A DNA stretch of 64,000 nucleotides from Paramagnetospirillum magnetotacticum MS-1 (GCF_000829825.1 NZ_JXSL01000009.1:1-64000); one strand, 5' to 3'. Positions 1-8,712 are shown, counted from the first letter of the stretch. The notes: a model not told the origin generated them from the sequence alone. Numbers and translations: made by a program.

Positions 1-430
1 CGAGCACGTTGAGCAGCCTGAAGGCCCTCCCGTCCTCCAGCCGGTCAGCCATGAAATCCATGGACCACACCTGGTTGGGGACATCGGGCACCGTCAGTTC
101 CTCGGGCTTGTCGCGCTTGAGCCGCTTGCGGGGTTTGATGCGCAGGTTCAATTCCAACTCCCGATAGATCCGGTAGACCCGCTTGTGGTTCCAGCCATGG
201 CCCCGGACGTTGCGCAGGTACAAGAAGCACAGCCCGAAGCCCCACGTCCTGCGGGACGTTGTCAGTCCGACCAACAGATCGGCGATCTCCTCGTTCTCGG
301 GGCGGAGCTTGGGACTGTAGCGATAGCACGTCTCGCTCAGCCCGAAGGTCCGGCATGCCAAAGCAATGCTGATGCCCCGTCGCGCCACCGCTGTCTCGGC
401 CATCTCCCGGCGCTGGGATGGCCGGCTCAT
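1..430 (-). CDS. IS3-family transposase OrfB, 5' part
   Basis: DDE transposase subunit; acts with OrfA in cut-and-paste or circle transposition. The ATG at 430 overlaps the OrfA stop (AAAAAAATGA), a run of seven A that is a typical minus-one slippage site for making the OrfAB fusion. The visible 143 codons hold the HTH_21-type region (ARRGISIALACRTFGL) and the start of the integrase core ([11 protein letters not shown], which carries the first catalytic Asp). The rest of the catalytic core lies off the left edge; the second copy shows it. Confidence 0.85.
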   Translation of the reverse strand, partial: MSRPSQRREMAETAVARRGISIALACRTFGLSETCYRYSPKLRPENEEIADLLVGLTTSRRTWGFGLCFLYLRNVRGHGWNHKRVYRIYRELELNLRIKPRKRLKRDKPEELTVPDVPNQVWSMDFMADRLEDGRAFRLLNVL

Positions 431-690
431 TTTTTTCCCAGGGCCTCACGCAGCAGCTCGTTTTGCAGGCTGAGCTCGGCGAACATCTTCTTCAGCCGCC
501 GGTTCTCATCCTCAAGGCCCTTCATCTCCGAGATCATGGACGCGTCCATGCCTCCGTACTTGGCCCGCCATTTGTAAAAGGTCGCGCTGCTCATCTGGTG
601 CTCGCGGCACAGGTTCAGCACCGGAATGCCGTCCTCCGCCTGGCGCAGGATCGCCATGATCTGGGCATCCGTAAATCGGCTCTTCTTCAT
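427..690 (-). CDS. IS3-family transposase OrfA
   Basis: 87 residues. N-terminal helix-turn-helix of the transposase_8 family ([16 protein letters not shown], then [14 protein letters not shown]), followed by a leucine-zipper-like helix ([25 protein letters not shown]). Role: recognises the IS ends and is fused to OrfB by frameshifting. The reading frame ends GKK-stop on the slippery A run shared with the OrfB start. Codons 1-73 are identical to the fused copy at 25387-26079. Confidence 0.9.
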   Translation of the reverse strand: MKKSRFTDAQIMAILRQAEDGIPVLNLCREHQMSSATFYKWRAKYGGMDASMISEMKGLEDENRRLKKMFAELSLQNELLREALGKK

Positions 691-802
691 TCGAATCTCC
701 TCGTTCCGTGAACCGAGAAAATTCTACGTTCCGATCCCTCTATTTCCAGGGGGGATTACCGTAGCGTTACGTATCCTACGGAGTGTAGCTTTTCAATGAT
801 TA

Positions 803-844
803 CGGCGCCATGCTGCCACCGGCTTCGCCGGTGTTGCGGCGCCG
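803..844. other. Strong GC-rich stem-loop shared by modules M1 and M2
   Basis: Outer stem CGGCGCC/GGCGCCG and inner stem CACCGGC-TTC-GCCGGTG. The same structure is at 10717-10758. The surrounding 758-1130 is highly conserved between the two copies, with ORFs on both strands but no convincing coding signal, so I leave it as non-coding. It could be a terminator or part of a structured RNA. Confidence 0.55.
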
Positions 845-1245
845 TTGAGTTCTGTTTCATTTTTATCTTTGCTCGCGGTGTTGAGATCTATGCGGTGTGG
901 ATTGGGAATGCTTTCAAGATTGTGATGGTAGATGCCGCGGTACGCGCAGCGCGCTTCGCGCTCTTCGCTCTCGCGGTGTGTCAAAGACCAACATCAGCGA
1001 TGGCGGTTGCCGCATCGGAAGATCCAATACCTTCCGTTCCGGTCTTCATGGCCATACCCGTTCAGCGGATTGCGCGCCAAACCTCGCCAGAGAGTCACTG
1101 GCTGGCGTTTGCGGGGCGTCCGCTACCCATGTAGCGGTGGGCGGGAAAGTGACTCCTAATCGCGTTAAAACGGCTCGGACTAAAACCCGCATTCAGACAC
1201 CCTATATGGCGCTGGTGACGTTCACGATGACGGCGGCGGTCTGAG

Positions 1246-1398
1246 GTGGGCTTTGGCTCGATAGTCGGTCATGGAAAGGATGATGAGGTCGTCAACGTGA
1301 TCGATATCCACCTATTGCCAGATGATAGGGAGAAATTGAGTCTCATCCATCGCAAAATGGTTTTGAAAACCACTCTTGTAGACGCAATGCGCTTTTGA
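1246..1398 (+). CDS. Small conserved module ORF, 50 residues, function unknown
   Basis: GTG start in GAGGTGGGC; no family recognised. The protein is hydrophilic with the stretch GHGKDDEVVNVIDIHLLPDD near the N-terminus. The same frame is open in all three module copies (11160-11297 and 30118-30315). Lengths differ only at the C-terminus, and the copies differ by several conservative or silent changes. It converges with the 201-residue gene. Real but untested; could also be a conserved non-coding stretch. Confidence 0.4.
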   Translation: MGFGSIVGHGKDDEVVNVIDIHLLPDDREKLSLIHRKMVLKTTLVDAMRF

Positions 1399-1510
1399 TG
1401 AAGATGATTTGGTCATCAAGACTCAAAATGAAGCCAGATTAGATGTTTGATTTTGCCGTAAGGCATTTTAAAGCATTCAAAACATCGAAGACGTCATCAT
1501 AAGACGGCTT

Positions 1511-2116
1511 TTACGCCGTAAAGTCGCTCATTGAGCATTCGTGAAGCGCTAAAAATTCATCTAGAGCAATGATTATTTCCGGCTCAAGATGTGTTGATCG
1601 AGATATTGCCCTTCCAATACTCGTGTCTAACACATTTGAAACGCCCAGCGCACGCATCAACGGCGCAGTTTTTAACGCACCACCTTTTTTGACGTAACCT
1701 TTTGCGTTCATCATAGCGATGATGCGTTTTTTTCCGTCGATGGTTAGCTTTCCATCAGATGTGGAAACAGACGGCTTTGGTGTTATGGCTGATGCTGGAG
1801 ACGGCGGCGGAGCCACAGATCGACCACCAGATGAATGAGATGGTGCGGAAGTGGTTGGAGGCGGCAAGGGTACGATGGTCATCCCAAACTCGGCTTCCAG
1901 AAATACCCGAAAGCCATCTCGCTCGACGGCATCAGCTTTGCGCCACTCACGTTTCAGCGCATCGAGGCGGTTCGGTAGTTGTATTAACCCGGCAGCGGCA
2001 CATGCGGCACGCACGCTCGTATACGTCCCTGCGATCAGATCGGCATAGAAGGAGGGCTGGTCGCGTTCTAGGCGACCGCGCCAATATGCTGCATCACGTT
2101 TCTTGGGCTTGGGCAT
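1511..2116 (-). CDS. Module protein, 201 residues, function unknown (copy 1)
   Basis: No family recognised. The N-terminal 65 residues are charged and helical (KKRDAAYWRGRLERDQPSFY, ADLIAGTYTSVRAACAAAGL) and look like a helix-turn-helix-style DNA-binding segment. A Pro/Ser-rich linker (about 80-115) follows, then a C-terminal helical domain (GKKRIIAMMNAKGYVKKGG). Protein sequence identical to the inverted copy at 29444-30049 and about half identical to 11560-12171. No Shine-Dalgarno is visible. A possible -35 TTGCCA and -10 TATCCT place the transcript start at or next to the ATG, suggesting a leaderless mRNA. A palindrome lies between these boxes. Confidence 0.75.
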   Translation of the reverse strand: MPKPKKRDAAYWRGRLERDQPSFYADLIAGTYTSVRAACAAAGLIQLPNRLDALKREWRKADAVERDGFRVFLEAEFGMTIVPLPPPTTSAPSHSSGGRSVAPPPSPASAITPKPSVSTSDGKLTIDGKKRIIAMMNAKGYVKKGGALKTAPLMRALGVSNVLDTSIGRAISRSTHLEPEIIIALDEFLALHECSMSDFTA

Positions 2117-2124
2117 AAGCGCAG

Positions 2125-2266
2125 GATAGATGCATCAATCCATCGATGGCAATGCCAGACTCGTGTCGGGCGTCTGTGAACTTCCCACTTCTTCACCCTT
2201 TCTTCCCCGCCTGCGCATGAAACGGTGAAGTTATCTCGGTTGGAATGTGATGGATTGATGTATCAA
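2125..2266. promoter_or_regulatory. Promoter/operator segment of the 201-residue gene, bounded by palindromes
   Basis: About 140 bases conserved in three module copies (also 12184-12322 and 29293-29433). The ends carry GATGCATCAA (2129-2138) and TTGATGTATCAA (2255-2266). In between lie inverted GTGAA/TTCAC and CTTCACC/GGTGAAG pairs. The proximal palindrome falls in the spacer between the inferred -35 and -10, so autoregulation by a module protein is plausible. Bases 2267-2459 hold only the end of the module homology and no gene that I can see. Confidence 0.5.
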
Positions 2267-2459
2267 CCTGAACCACAACACCGCCCTTCCCAGCCAGGGC
2301 GTCGCCAGAGACGATCCGACCACCGGCAGCAAGGGTGACAGCAGATGATATCCAAACTGCATTGTCGTTCTGCCAGTAAAGATCATCGATTATAAATTCG
2401 ATATTCGGCTAACGGAAAAAGAACCGCAAGCAGATGGCATCAATACGATCAGATCGGTA

Positions 2460-2930
2460 TTATCCTACTGCTTCCATTGCCAGGAAAGCGAGAGGGCGAG
2501 GATCAACGGCGAAATCTCGAATCCACCGTTTATACTGCATGTCCTCATTGAGAATGTGATGAGTAAGCCATTGGATGACGAGGTTGGGAAGGTCGTCCGC
2601 CGCTGACTTGGTACCACTTTGATACGTTTCGGAAATTGCCCTCACCCTGGCTTGAAACTTGCGGTGTTTATGGTGATGTTCCGCCAGCTGCGAATAGCCG
2701 ACCGCCTTCAGCGCCTTTTCCTCGCGAAGGAAATGCCCATCTACATACTCTTCTAGGATCATGAGAGTGCTGGTGATGATCATTCCCTGGTCCTGCTTCG
2801 CTGAAAGCGAATCGTAAAGCAGCCGAGCAATGTCAAAAAATGCCTTGTGGTCGGAGTCCAGCGTGTCATTGCCCACTGACATTTCAGGGGTCCACTGGGG
2901 AATCGCTGCTGAAGCGGTATCGGTACCCAT
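2460..2930 (-). CDS. Bacteriohemerythrin
   Basis: 156 residues; di-iron O2-binding four-helix protein. All ligand blocks are present in order: DSDHKAFFDIARLL, HFLREEKAL, EHHHKHRKF and LTHHILNEDMQY. Family role is reversible O2 binding for storage, delivery or sensing; here it sits back to back with a PAS protein and chemoreceptor, so O2 sensing or buffering for taxis is a fair inference. Start chosen at the ATG of MGTDT, because the longer frame runs into the divergent promoter region. Confidence 0.88.
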   Translation of the reverse strand: MGTDTASAAIPQWTPEMSVGNDTLDSDHKAFFDIARLLYDSLSAKQDQGMIITSTLMILEEYVDGHFLREEKALKAVGYSQLAEHHHKHRKFQARVRAISETYQSGTKSAADDLPNLVIQWLTHHILNEDMQYKRWIRDFAVDPRPLAFLAMEAVG

Positions 2931-3070
2931 ACGCCCACACCTAACGTGGTTTCTTGACATGGGGCACCGCCGAGCCGTCAGGTTGTGGCAAACCATCCGT
3001 CCGTGATATGACCAATGTCAAGAAAGCAGCAAATGCCCTTAGAACGGGTTTGTCAAGGAAGGCTAACTGC

Positions 3071-3586
3071 ATGGCCAGCGGCATTAGCGGAAGTGAGCGC
3101 AGCTTCCGCGACAATGAGATCATCGTCAGCAAGACGGATCTTCAGGGGCGAATGACCTATTGTAATGACGTTTTTATTCGCATCTCAGGATACGCGGAAG
3201 CCGAGTTGATCGGAAAACCACATAACATGATCCGGCATCCGGCTATGCCCCGATGCGTGTTCAAGCTGCTATGGGACACCATCTCCCAGGGCAAGGAACT
3301 GTTCGCCTACGTGGTCAATCGCTGTAAGAACGGCGACTACTACTGGGTTTACGCTCATGTGACGGGCGATCTTGACGACAGCGGCAACATGGTCGGCTAC
3401 CACTCCAATCGTCGATCTCCAGATCGCAAAGCCATCGACGTCATTGAGCCGTTGTATGCCCGACTTCTGGAAGAAGAAGGGCGGCATGCCGACCGAAAGG
3501 CTGGGATCGAGGCGGCGACCAATCTGCTGCTGACCATTCTCGCTGAGAAGGGAGTGAGCTATGAGCAGTTTGTCTTCAGCCTCTAA
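3071..3586 (+). CDS. Stand-alone PAS-domain sensor protein (Aer-like PAS)
   Basis: 171 residues. One PAS domain of the Aer type with [40 protein letters not shown] and [12 protein letters not shown], the pattern of FAD-binding aerotaxis sensors, then a short helical tail. No membrane segment and no signalling domain. Start taken at the ATG after AAGGAAGG (about 8 bases upstream). The 3' end overlaps the chemoreceptor start by 26 bases, so the two are translationally coupled and probably work as one receptor. Confidence 0.85.
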   Translation: MASGISGSERSFRDNEIIVSKTDLQGRMTYCNDVFIRISGYAEAELIGKPHNMIRHPAMPRCVFKLLWDTISQGKELFAYVVNRCKNGDYYWVYAHVTGDLDDSGNMVGYHSNRRSPDRKAIDVIEPLYARLLEEEGRHADRKAGIEAATNLLLTILAEKGVSYEQFVFSL

Positions 3587-5252
3587 GGCGCTGGCCGCAG
3601 TCGTCATCGCATTGGTGCTGATGGTGGTAGCGACGATCTGGGACATGTCAAGAGGAGCCTCAGGCATTACTGCCGTGGTGCTGGCGGCATCCGTGATATT
3701 GATGCTGGCAGCGATGTGGCTGCGGCGGACCAATGCCAGCCTGAGCAAAGGTGTTGCGGTTCTGAGCCAAGCCGCTGAAGGCCGTCTCAGGGTTCGGGTG
3801 TTAGGCATCCGTGGCCATGGCACGATCGGCGAGCTGCTTCGCAACATAAATCGCTTGTTGGATCAGACCGAGGCTTTCGCGAAGGAAGCGGATGCGGCAA
3901 TGCACGCCGCCGCCGAAGGCCGCTTTTACCGCAACATCGTCGGCAAGGGCTTGCGAGGAGAGTTCATTCGCTACTCTCAAGACGTGAATACTACGCTGGG
4001 AGTCATGGGCGAAAGCAATTCGAAGCTGGGAATGTTCACCAGCCGCATGCTCAAAGACGCAGTGTCAATCTCGATGACCATCAACGAAGGTGCCATTGCT
4101 AACGCCAGTATCATCACCGGCATTCACAGCGCCCGTGACGAGGCGCAGGGCATGGCTGCTGCAACCGAAGAATTGGTGTCCAGCATCCAGGAAATTAGCC
4201 ACCAAAGTGAAGGTGTTGCTGGGCTGTCCACTGAAGCCCACTCGGTTACCGAGGCTGGGCGGCAGGTCGTTTCGGAAGCCATGGTAGAATTCGCCACGAT
4301 TGAAGCCGTTGTTCGCGAAGCCGCCCATAAGGTTGCTGATTTGGCTAAGGCGTCAGAAGCCATTGGAGACATCCTGTCTTCCATTGAGGATATCGCGGCC
4401 CAGACCAACCTTCTCGCCTTGAACGCCACCATTGAGGCGGCCAGGGCTGGTGAAGCAGGAAAAGGCTTTGCTGTCGTAGCCAATGAGGTCAAGAACCTCG
4501 CCAATCAGACGGCACGGGCTACCCTCGACATTGGGGAGCGCATCAACACCCTTCGCCAGGAAATGGCAGGGATCGTCACCACGATGAGCCAAGGTACTGA
4601 AGCTATCGCCACTGGCAGGCATTCAATGGAGACCATGGATCGCCGTATGGGCGAGATCAGCGATCTCGTCAGCAATACGACGGAGCGTATGGCAGAGGTA
4701 TCGCACATCCTGTCACAGCAAGCCGCTGCCGCTAATGAAATCTCCAGTGGCATCCAAAAGGTGGCGTATTTGGGCCAGCAGAATGCGCAAGCCATCGAAA
4801 AAAGCACGAATGCCCTTTCAGGCGTTGAGGCAGAGATCGGCTCGCTGTTGACCCTGCTTAATGATCAAGAGATTCCCAACAAGATCATCACAATCGCCAA
4901 GGCTGATCACGTTATCTGGAAAAAGCGTCTGGTCGATATGGTCATCGGCAAGATCACGCTGAAGGCGGAAGAGCTTTCCAGCGAACAGACCTGCCGGCTT
5001 GGAAAATGGTATTTCGGCCCAGGTTCGATGCCGTTCCGACATCATCCCGCCTTCGTTGAATTAGAAGGCTGTCACCGAGATGTTCATCAGACCGGCATGT
5101 CCGTGGTAAAGGCATTCAATGGCGGAAATGCGGAAGAAGCCATCCGCCTCATAGGCGAGGTTGGGGGCGCTTCCGAACGCGTGATTGCGTGTCTCGACCG
5201 CTTGATCAACGAACCTGCCCGGATAAGCAGTGGGGTCACAGGAAGGTTCTGA
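3561..5252 (+). CDS. Methyl-accepting chemotaxis protein with C-terminal CZB domain
   Basis: 563 residues. Two membrane helices (about 10-27 and 36-53) with almost no periplasmic loop, HAMP-like linker, then the coiled-coil signalling domain with the conserved hairpin tip ([20 protein letters not shown] near residue 275). Residues about 449-550 are a zinc-binding CZB domain ([29 protein letters not shown]), known in other receptors to sense zinc or oxidants. Lacking its own ligand domain, it may take input from the overlapping PAS gene. Signals to CheA/CheW, which are not in this window. Confidence 0.92.
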   Translation: MSSLSSASKALAAVVIALVLMVVATIWDMSRGASGITAVVLAASVILMLAAMWLRRTNASLSKGVAVLSQAAEGRLRVRVLGIRGHGTIGELLRNINRLLDQTEAFAKEADAAMHAAAEGRFYRNIVGKGLRGEFIRYSQDVNTTLGVMGESNSKLGMFTSRMLKDAVSISMTINEGAIANASIITGIHSARDEAQGMAAATEELVSSIQEISHQSEGVAGLSTEAHSVTEAGRQVVSEAMVEFATIEAVVREAAHKVADLAKASEAIGDILSSIEDIAAQTNLLALNATIEAARAGEAGKGFAVVANEVKNLANQTARATLDIGERINTLRQEMAGIVTTMSQGTEAIATGRHSMETMDRRMGEISDLVSNTTERMAEVSHILSQQAAAANEISSGIQKVAYLGQQNAQAIEKSTNALSGVEAEIGSLLTLLNDQEIPNKIITIAKADHVIWKKRLVDMVIGKITLKAEELSSEQTCRLGKWYFGPGSMPFRHHPAFVELEGCHRDVHQTGMSVVKAFNGGNAEEAIRLIGEVGGASERVIACLDRLINEPARISSGVTGRF

Positions 5253-5296
5253 AGCAGACCTCCGTTTTGATTCGACAGTTTCTAAGAGGGTCTCTG

Positions 5297-6061
5297 ATGG
5301 TTCCTCCTCATCTGCCAGCCACTTCCCGGCCCATGTATTCGGCTGAGCGCCAAATGCACGAGCGGAGAGCAAAGGCGAAGCCTGAGGCAACGCTCGATGC
5401 CTTGGTTGCAATGATCACCGACATGCGGGGAGAAATTTCATCGCTTCGCAGCAACGTTGCGGCCCTCAAGCAACCTAGCGTGGCGACCAATCCCCTCGTC
5501 GGGGAGCCTGTCACTGATAGCAGTGACGATGCGGCGGTGGTTCTTCTCAAGGCGGAATTACACGGCCTCGCGAAATGCATTGCAGAAACCAAGTTAGAGA
5601 TTGCCGCCATCCGGCCTTCAGGGCCTGCGGGTAGTGACGACCACATAACCATCGTTGCCAACGAATTGGATGCTGTGGTTGCCGCGACCGAGGACGCCAC
5701 CCAGTCCATTCTCGATTCGGTTGAGGCAGTGGATACCATGGCGCAGGAACTGCGATCCCACGTGTCCAACGCCTATGCAGGCGGTATCCTCAACGACATT
5801 TCGGAAAAGATGACGGCGATATTGGAAGCCTGCAATTTCCAAGACATCACGGGCCAGCGAATCACCAAGGTGGTCAATACCCTCAAATATGTCGAGCAGC
5901 GCGTTAACGCCATGATCGCCATCTGGGGTGAAGAGGCTGCCGCTAATGATACATCTTCGCCAAAGGAAGACCTTCGCGAAGGCGACGCTCGGCTTTTAAA
6001 CGGACCACAACTCGATGGCATCGGAATTAGTCAGAACGACATCGACGCGATGTTCGGCTAG
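5297..6061 (+). CDS. CheZ-like CheY-P phosphatase
   Basis: 254 residues. The long helical region carries the CheZ signature ACNFQDITGQRITKVVNTL, and the C-terminus ends ISQNDIDAMFG, the CheY-binding peptide of CheZ proteins. Expected role: dephosphorylates CheY-P. Start chosen at ATG after TAAGAGGG; an upstream start would overlap the receptor gene. It follows the receptor by 44 bases, so it is likely co-transcribed. CheZ-like genes are less usual in alphaproteobacteria, but the motif is clear. Confidence 0.85.
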   Translation: MVPPHLPATSRPMYSAERQMHERRAKAKPEATLDALVAMITDMRGEISSLRSNVAALKQPSVATNPLVGEPVTDSSDDAAVVLLKAELHGLAKCIAETKLEIAAIRPSGPAGSDDHITIVANELDAVVAATEDATQSILDSVEAVDTMAQELRSHVSNAYAGGILNDISEKMTAILEACNFQDITGQRITKVVNTLKYVEQRVNAMIAIWGEEAAANDTSSPKEDLREGDARLLNGPQLDGIGISQNDIDAMFG

Positions 6062-6158
6062 CCGCTGCTGCGAGGGCATAAATGGGTAGAATGTGGCACT
6101 TAGACTAATACCCCCCCCCAATCAGCATGAAGCTGTCCCTCAATTTGGCTGACCACAA

Positions 6159-7262
6159 ATGCTATCACCTACCAGACAAGTCGCCCTGATCGCCGTCATA
6201 GATGCCAATGCGGGCTTTCGAACCCAAGTTGCGCAAGTTCTGGTGTCGCTTTATCGGGTTAATGAATATCCGGATGCTGAGCGCGCGCTACATGGTTTGC
6301 GCGCTGCTCCGCCGGAATTGATTTTGGTGGACGAACAGATAGCGCCCAGAGGTGGTTGTGATTTGATCACCCAAGTGAGGCGCGAACCGGCGCTGGCTGC
6401 TATCCCTGTCGTGATTACCTCGAAGCGTGAACCATCTGTAATCTCCGAGACATTGCGTCAATGTGGGGCCGATGGCTACCTAGCCAAGCCGTTCCGGCGC
6501 AGTTCTCTGATCAATCTCGTCACTTCTATGATCAACAAGCAGGTGGAAGCCAACTGGGAGAACCTGCCGGTAAGGGCAAGGACAGCACTCAAGGGCACTG
6601 TAGAGGTCTTTAACAATATCTCCGATTTCATCGCAGCAGGTGAGCCGGTACCGTTCGAGTCTGTCAAGGACGCCTGCGGTCCGTTGATCGATGCCGTCGC
6701 TAACAACGACTTCAGGGGCATCCTGAGCGGTGTTCGTGAGCACGACAACTACTCCTACGCTCACTCTATGCGGGTGGCGACATTGTTGTCATTATTCGGT
6801 CATACCCTTGGCCTGCCACAGGCGGACCAATTGGTGCTGGCTAGCGGCGGCTTGCTGCATGATACAGGCAAGATCTCCATCCCGCATGAGGTGCTGAACA
6901 AGCCGGGACGCCTCACGGAAGAGGAGTTCTCGGTAATGAAATCCCACGTCACCGAGACTATTAAGTTTCTGGACCTCGCCCAAGACATTCCCAAGCCTGT
7001 GATCGTTATCGGTGCCCAGCATCATGAGAAGATTGACGGCACTGGCTATCCATTCGGTCTCAAGGGGGCCCAGCTTAATGATCTGGCTCGCATGGCATCT
7101 ATCGTTGATGTGTTCAGCGCGCTTACCGACCGCCGAGTCTATAAGCCGCCCATGGCGGCGGAGGTTGCTCTGGGCATCATGACTGATCAGATGTCACGCC
7201 ATCTAGACCAGAACTTTGTCACTCTGTTTAAGACCATGCTGCTTGATGCCGTGGTGGATTAG
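6159..7262 (+). CDS. Response regulator with HD-GYP domain (c-di-GMP phosphodiesterase)
   Basis: 367 residues. Receiver domain at about 8-125 (phosphoacceptor in LILVDEQ near residue 58), then an HD-GYP domain with HDTGK near 234 and the hallmark HHEKIDGTGYP near 288. Such proteins hydrolyse cyclic di-GMP and thereby favour motility. The ORF follows the CheZ-like gene by about 100 bases in the same direction. The usual metal-binding His/Asp residues appear present. No clear Shine-Dalgarno. Confidence 0.9.
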   Translation: MLSPTRQVALIAVIDANAGFRTQVAQVLVSLYRVNEYPDAERALHGLRAAPPELILVDEQIAPRGGCDLITQVRREPALAAIPVVITSKREPSVISETLRQCGADGYLAKPFRRSSLINLVTSMINKQVEANWENLPVRARTALKGTVEVFNNISDFIAAGEPVPFESVKDACGPLIDAVANNDFRGILSGVREHDNYSYAHSMRVATLLSLFGHTLGLPQADQLVLASGGLLHDTGKISIPHEVLNKPGRLTEEEFSVMKSHVTETIKFLDLAQDIPKPVIVIGAQHHEKIDGTGYPFGLKGAQLNDLARMASIVDVFSALTDRRVYKPPMAAEVALGIMTDQMSRHLDQNFVTLFKTMLLDAVVD

Positions 7263-7344
7263 ACTGGGACGGGTTTCGGAGGACGCCTCTACCACATCAT
7301 TTGAGCAATTGGCGATGACGTCCCCGCCACACCCCTGGCACATC

Positions 7345-7376
7345 GGCGCAACCGGCTCGATTCGAACCAGCAGCCG
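7345..7376 (-). pseudogene. tRNA-Arg 3'-half remnant, inverted
   Basis: On the minus strand this reads as the T-arm and 3' acceptor of tRNA-Arg (GGTTCGAATCGAGCCGGTTG), with one T-stem change. The flanking GATGTGCCAGGGGT resembles the sequence after the att remnant at 26972-27001. A similar inverted remnant precedes the intact tRNA at 19041. These are scars of integration and recombination at the tRNA locus. Otherwise 7263-7473 holds no gene. Confidence 0.6.
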
Positions 7377-7473
7377 ATGCCGGAGGAGGGCGTTGCTCCG
7401 ACCCGCAACTCCCCCCTTCCCACCGCTGCCGCCTTGCGCTATAACCCTCGCCTCTCGTTCACCCGAGACCCGC

Positions 7474-7512
<39 letters not shown>

Positions 7513-7709
7513 AGTAAAAGCCTAAGACATCGTCAGGAACAAGCCAATCATAAGCCTGGCTTAGCGCCGATGTGTTCCAAGCCATCCGCATTTTAGTCTC
7601 AAAGTGTGCCAGCGGCACGATCCAGGCACACCCACATGGACTTTTCCTTCACTTCCTGATCGCGGCGTCCAAGAATCAGTCATCGACAACCTCAACGATG
7701 GTGATGACG

Positions 7710-8702
7710 ATGGCGACGATCAGGAAACTCCGGGGTAGGTGGCAGGCGATGGTGCGGCGGAAGGGCACCGCGCCGAGGTCCAAATCCTTCGACAAGAAGA
7801 CCGATGCCGAGAAGTGGGCGCGTGATCTGGAAGCCGAGGTTGATCGGTGCGGGTTCCTTCCCGACACCAAGCTCGCCGAGGATACCACTCTCGCCGACAT
7901 CATGACCCGGTATCGCGAAGAGGTGACGCCCAGGAAGCGTGGTGCCAAGATCGAGGTGTTCCGGATCAATGCCATGCTGCGTCATGACATCATGCATCGG
8001 ACCTTGGCGCTTCTTTCCAGTTCTGACATTGCCGCCTATCGTGATGAGCGTCTCCAGTCCGTTGGTCCGGCGGCGGTGGTCAGGGAGATCGCCACCATCA
8101 GCCAAGCCATCGACACCGCCATGAAGGACTGGAACATCTATCTGGTTCGCAATCCCGCCAAGCTTGTTCGTCGCCCAAGCCTTCCCCGTGGTCGTGACCG
8201 CCGTCTGGAAGGTGATGAGGAGCAGCGGATTCTTGCTGCCTGCGACCGTGGTCGAATCCGTTGGCTCAAGCCCATGGTGGTGCTGGCGGTGGAAACCAGC
8301 ATGCGCCGTGGAGAGATGCTATCGCTCCGGTGGTCCGACATTGATCTTGATCGTCGGGTTGCCCACCTGTCCATGACCAAGAATGGATCGAGCCGCGACG
8401 TGCCGCTGTCAACCAGGGCGGTGGAGACGCTATCGGGGTTGATGCAACAACCTGATCGTGATCCAGAGAAGGTCTTTATGGTGTCCGAGAACGCCGTCCG
8501 TCTCGCATGGGATCGCCTGCGGAACCGCATCGGTCTGGAGAACATCAACTTCCATGACCTGCGTCATGAAGGCGTGTCTCGGTTGTTCGAGAAGGGGCTG
8601 GATGTGATGGAGGTGTCTGCCATCAGCGGTCACAAGACCCTGACCATGTTGAAGCGGTACACCCATCTGCGGGCCGAGGACTTGGCACTGCGGTTGGGTT
8701 GA
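7710..8702 (+). CDS. Tyrosine recombinase (site-specific integrase)
   Basis: 330 residues. N-terminal arm-binding segment (IRKLRGRWQAMVRRKG), SAM-like core-binding domain, C-terminal catalytic domain with SMRRGEMLSLRW (Arg I), HDLRHEGVSRLF (His-x-x-Arg), SGHKTLTMLKRYTHL (His and the nucleophile Tyr). Likely moves the module in and out of tRNA-Arg. Start taken at MATIRK; an in-frame ATG at 7698 and a longer frame from 7572 are possible. The stop lies inside the palindrome at 8697-8712. C-terminal fragments of sister genes are at 30494 and 32308. Confidence 0.93.
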   Translation: MATIRKLRGRWQAMVRRKGTAPRSKSFDKKTDAEKWARDLEAEVDRCGFLPDTKLAEDTTLADIMTRYREEVTPRKRGAKIEVFRINAMLRHDIMHRTLALLSSSDIAAYRDERLQSVGPAAVVREIATISQAIDTAMKDWNIYLVRNPAKLVRRPSLPRGRDRRLEGDEEQRILAACDRGRIRWLKPMVVLAVETSMRRGEMLSLRWSDIDLDRRVAHLSMTKNGSSRDVPLSTRAVETLSGLMQQPDRDPEKVFMVSENAVRLAWDRLRNRIGLENINFHDLRHEGVSRLFEKGLDVMEVSAISGHKTLTMLKRYTHLRAEDLALRLG

Positions 8703-8712
8703 TGCATCAACC
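8697..8712. promoter_or_regulatory. 16-bp palindrome holding two convergent stop codons
   Basis: GGTTGATGCATCAACC is a perfect palindrome. It supplies the TGA of the integrase on the plus strand (8700-8702) and the TGA of the 70-residue gene on the minus strand (8707-8709). An 18-bp version is at 30483-30500 in the same gene context. Its inner 12 bases recur near the 200-residue genes. It could be an operator, a recombination site, or both. Confidence 0.6.

Larger units (their letters stand above)
1..757 (-). mobile_element. IS3-family insertion sequence, copy 1 (cut by window edge)
   Basis: Two overlapping minus-strand frames, OrfA and OrfB, with the IS3-family layout. The outer end near 749-757 reads GGGGGGATT and matches the ends of the second copy at 25320-26115, so the terminal bases are probably AATCCCCCC. 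The other end lies outside the window. The element abuts the start of a repeated module (758 onward). No target duplication can be tested from one end. Confidence 0.85.
758..2385. repeat. Repeated integrative module, partial copy M1 (right part only)
   Basis: Aligns by eye with 10672-12475 (same orientation) and, for 1160-2375, with 29190-30403 (inverted). It contains the GC-rich hairpin, the 50-codon small ORF, the 201-residue gene and the paired palindromes, but lacks the integrase half. Homology with the 10.7 kb copy starts within about 3 bases of the IS3 end, so the IS probably removed or replaced the left half. Homology stops near 2375, just before the hemerythrin gene. Confidence 0.8.

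Noticed and set aside
796-1134. 112-codon plus-strand frame and a 63-codon minus-strand frame (793-984), both also open at 10.7-11.05 kb
   Set aside because: Both frames run through the GC hairpin, have odd composition, and are open on opposite strands at once; conservation is at DNA level and shows no codon bias by eye.
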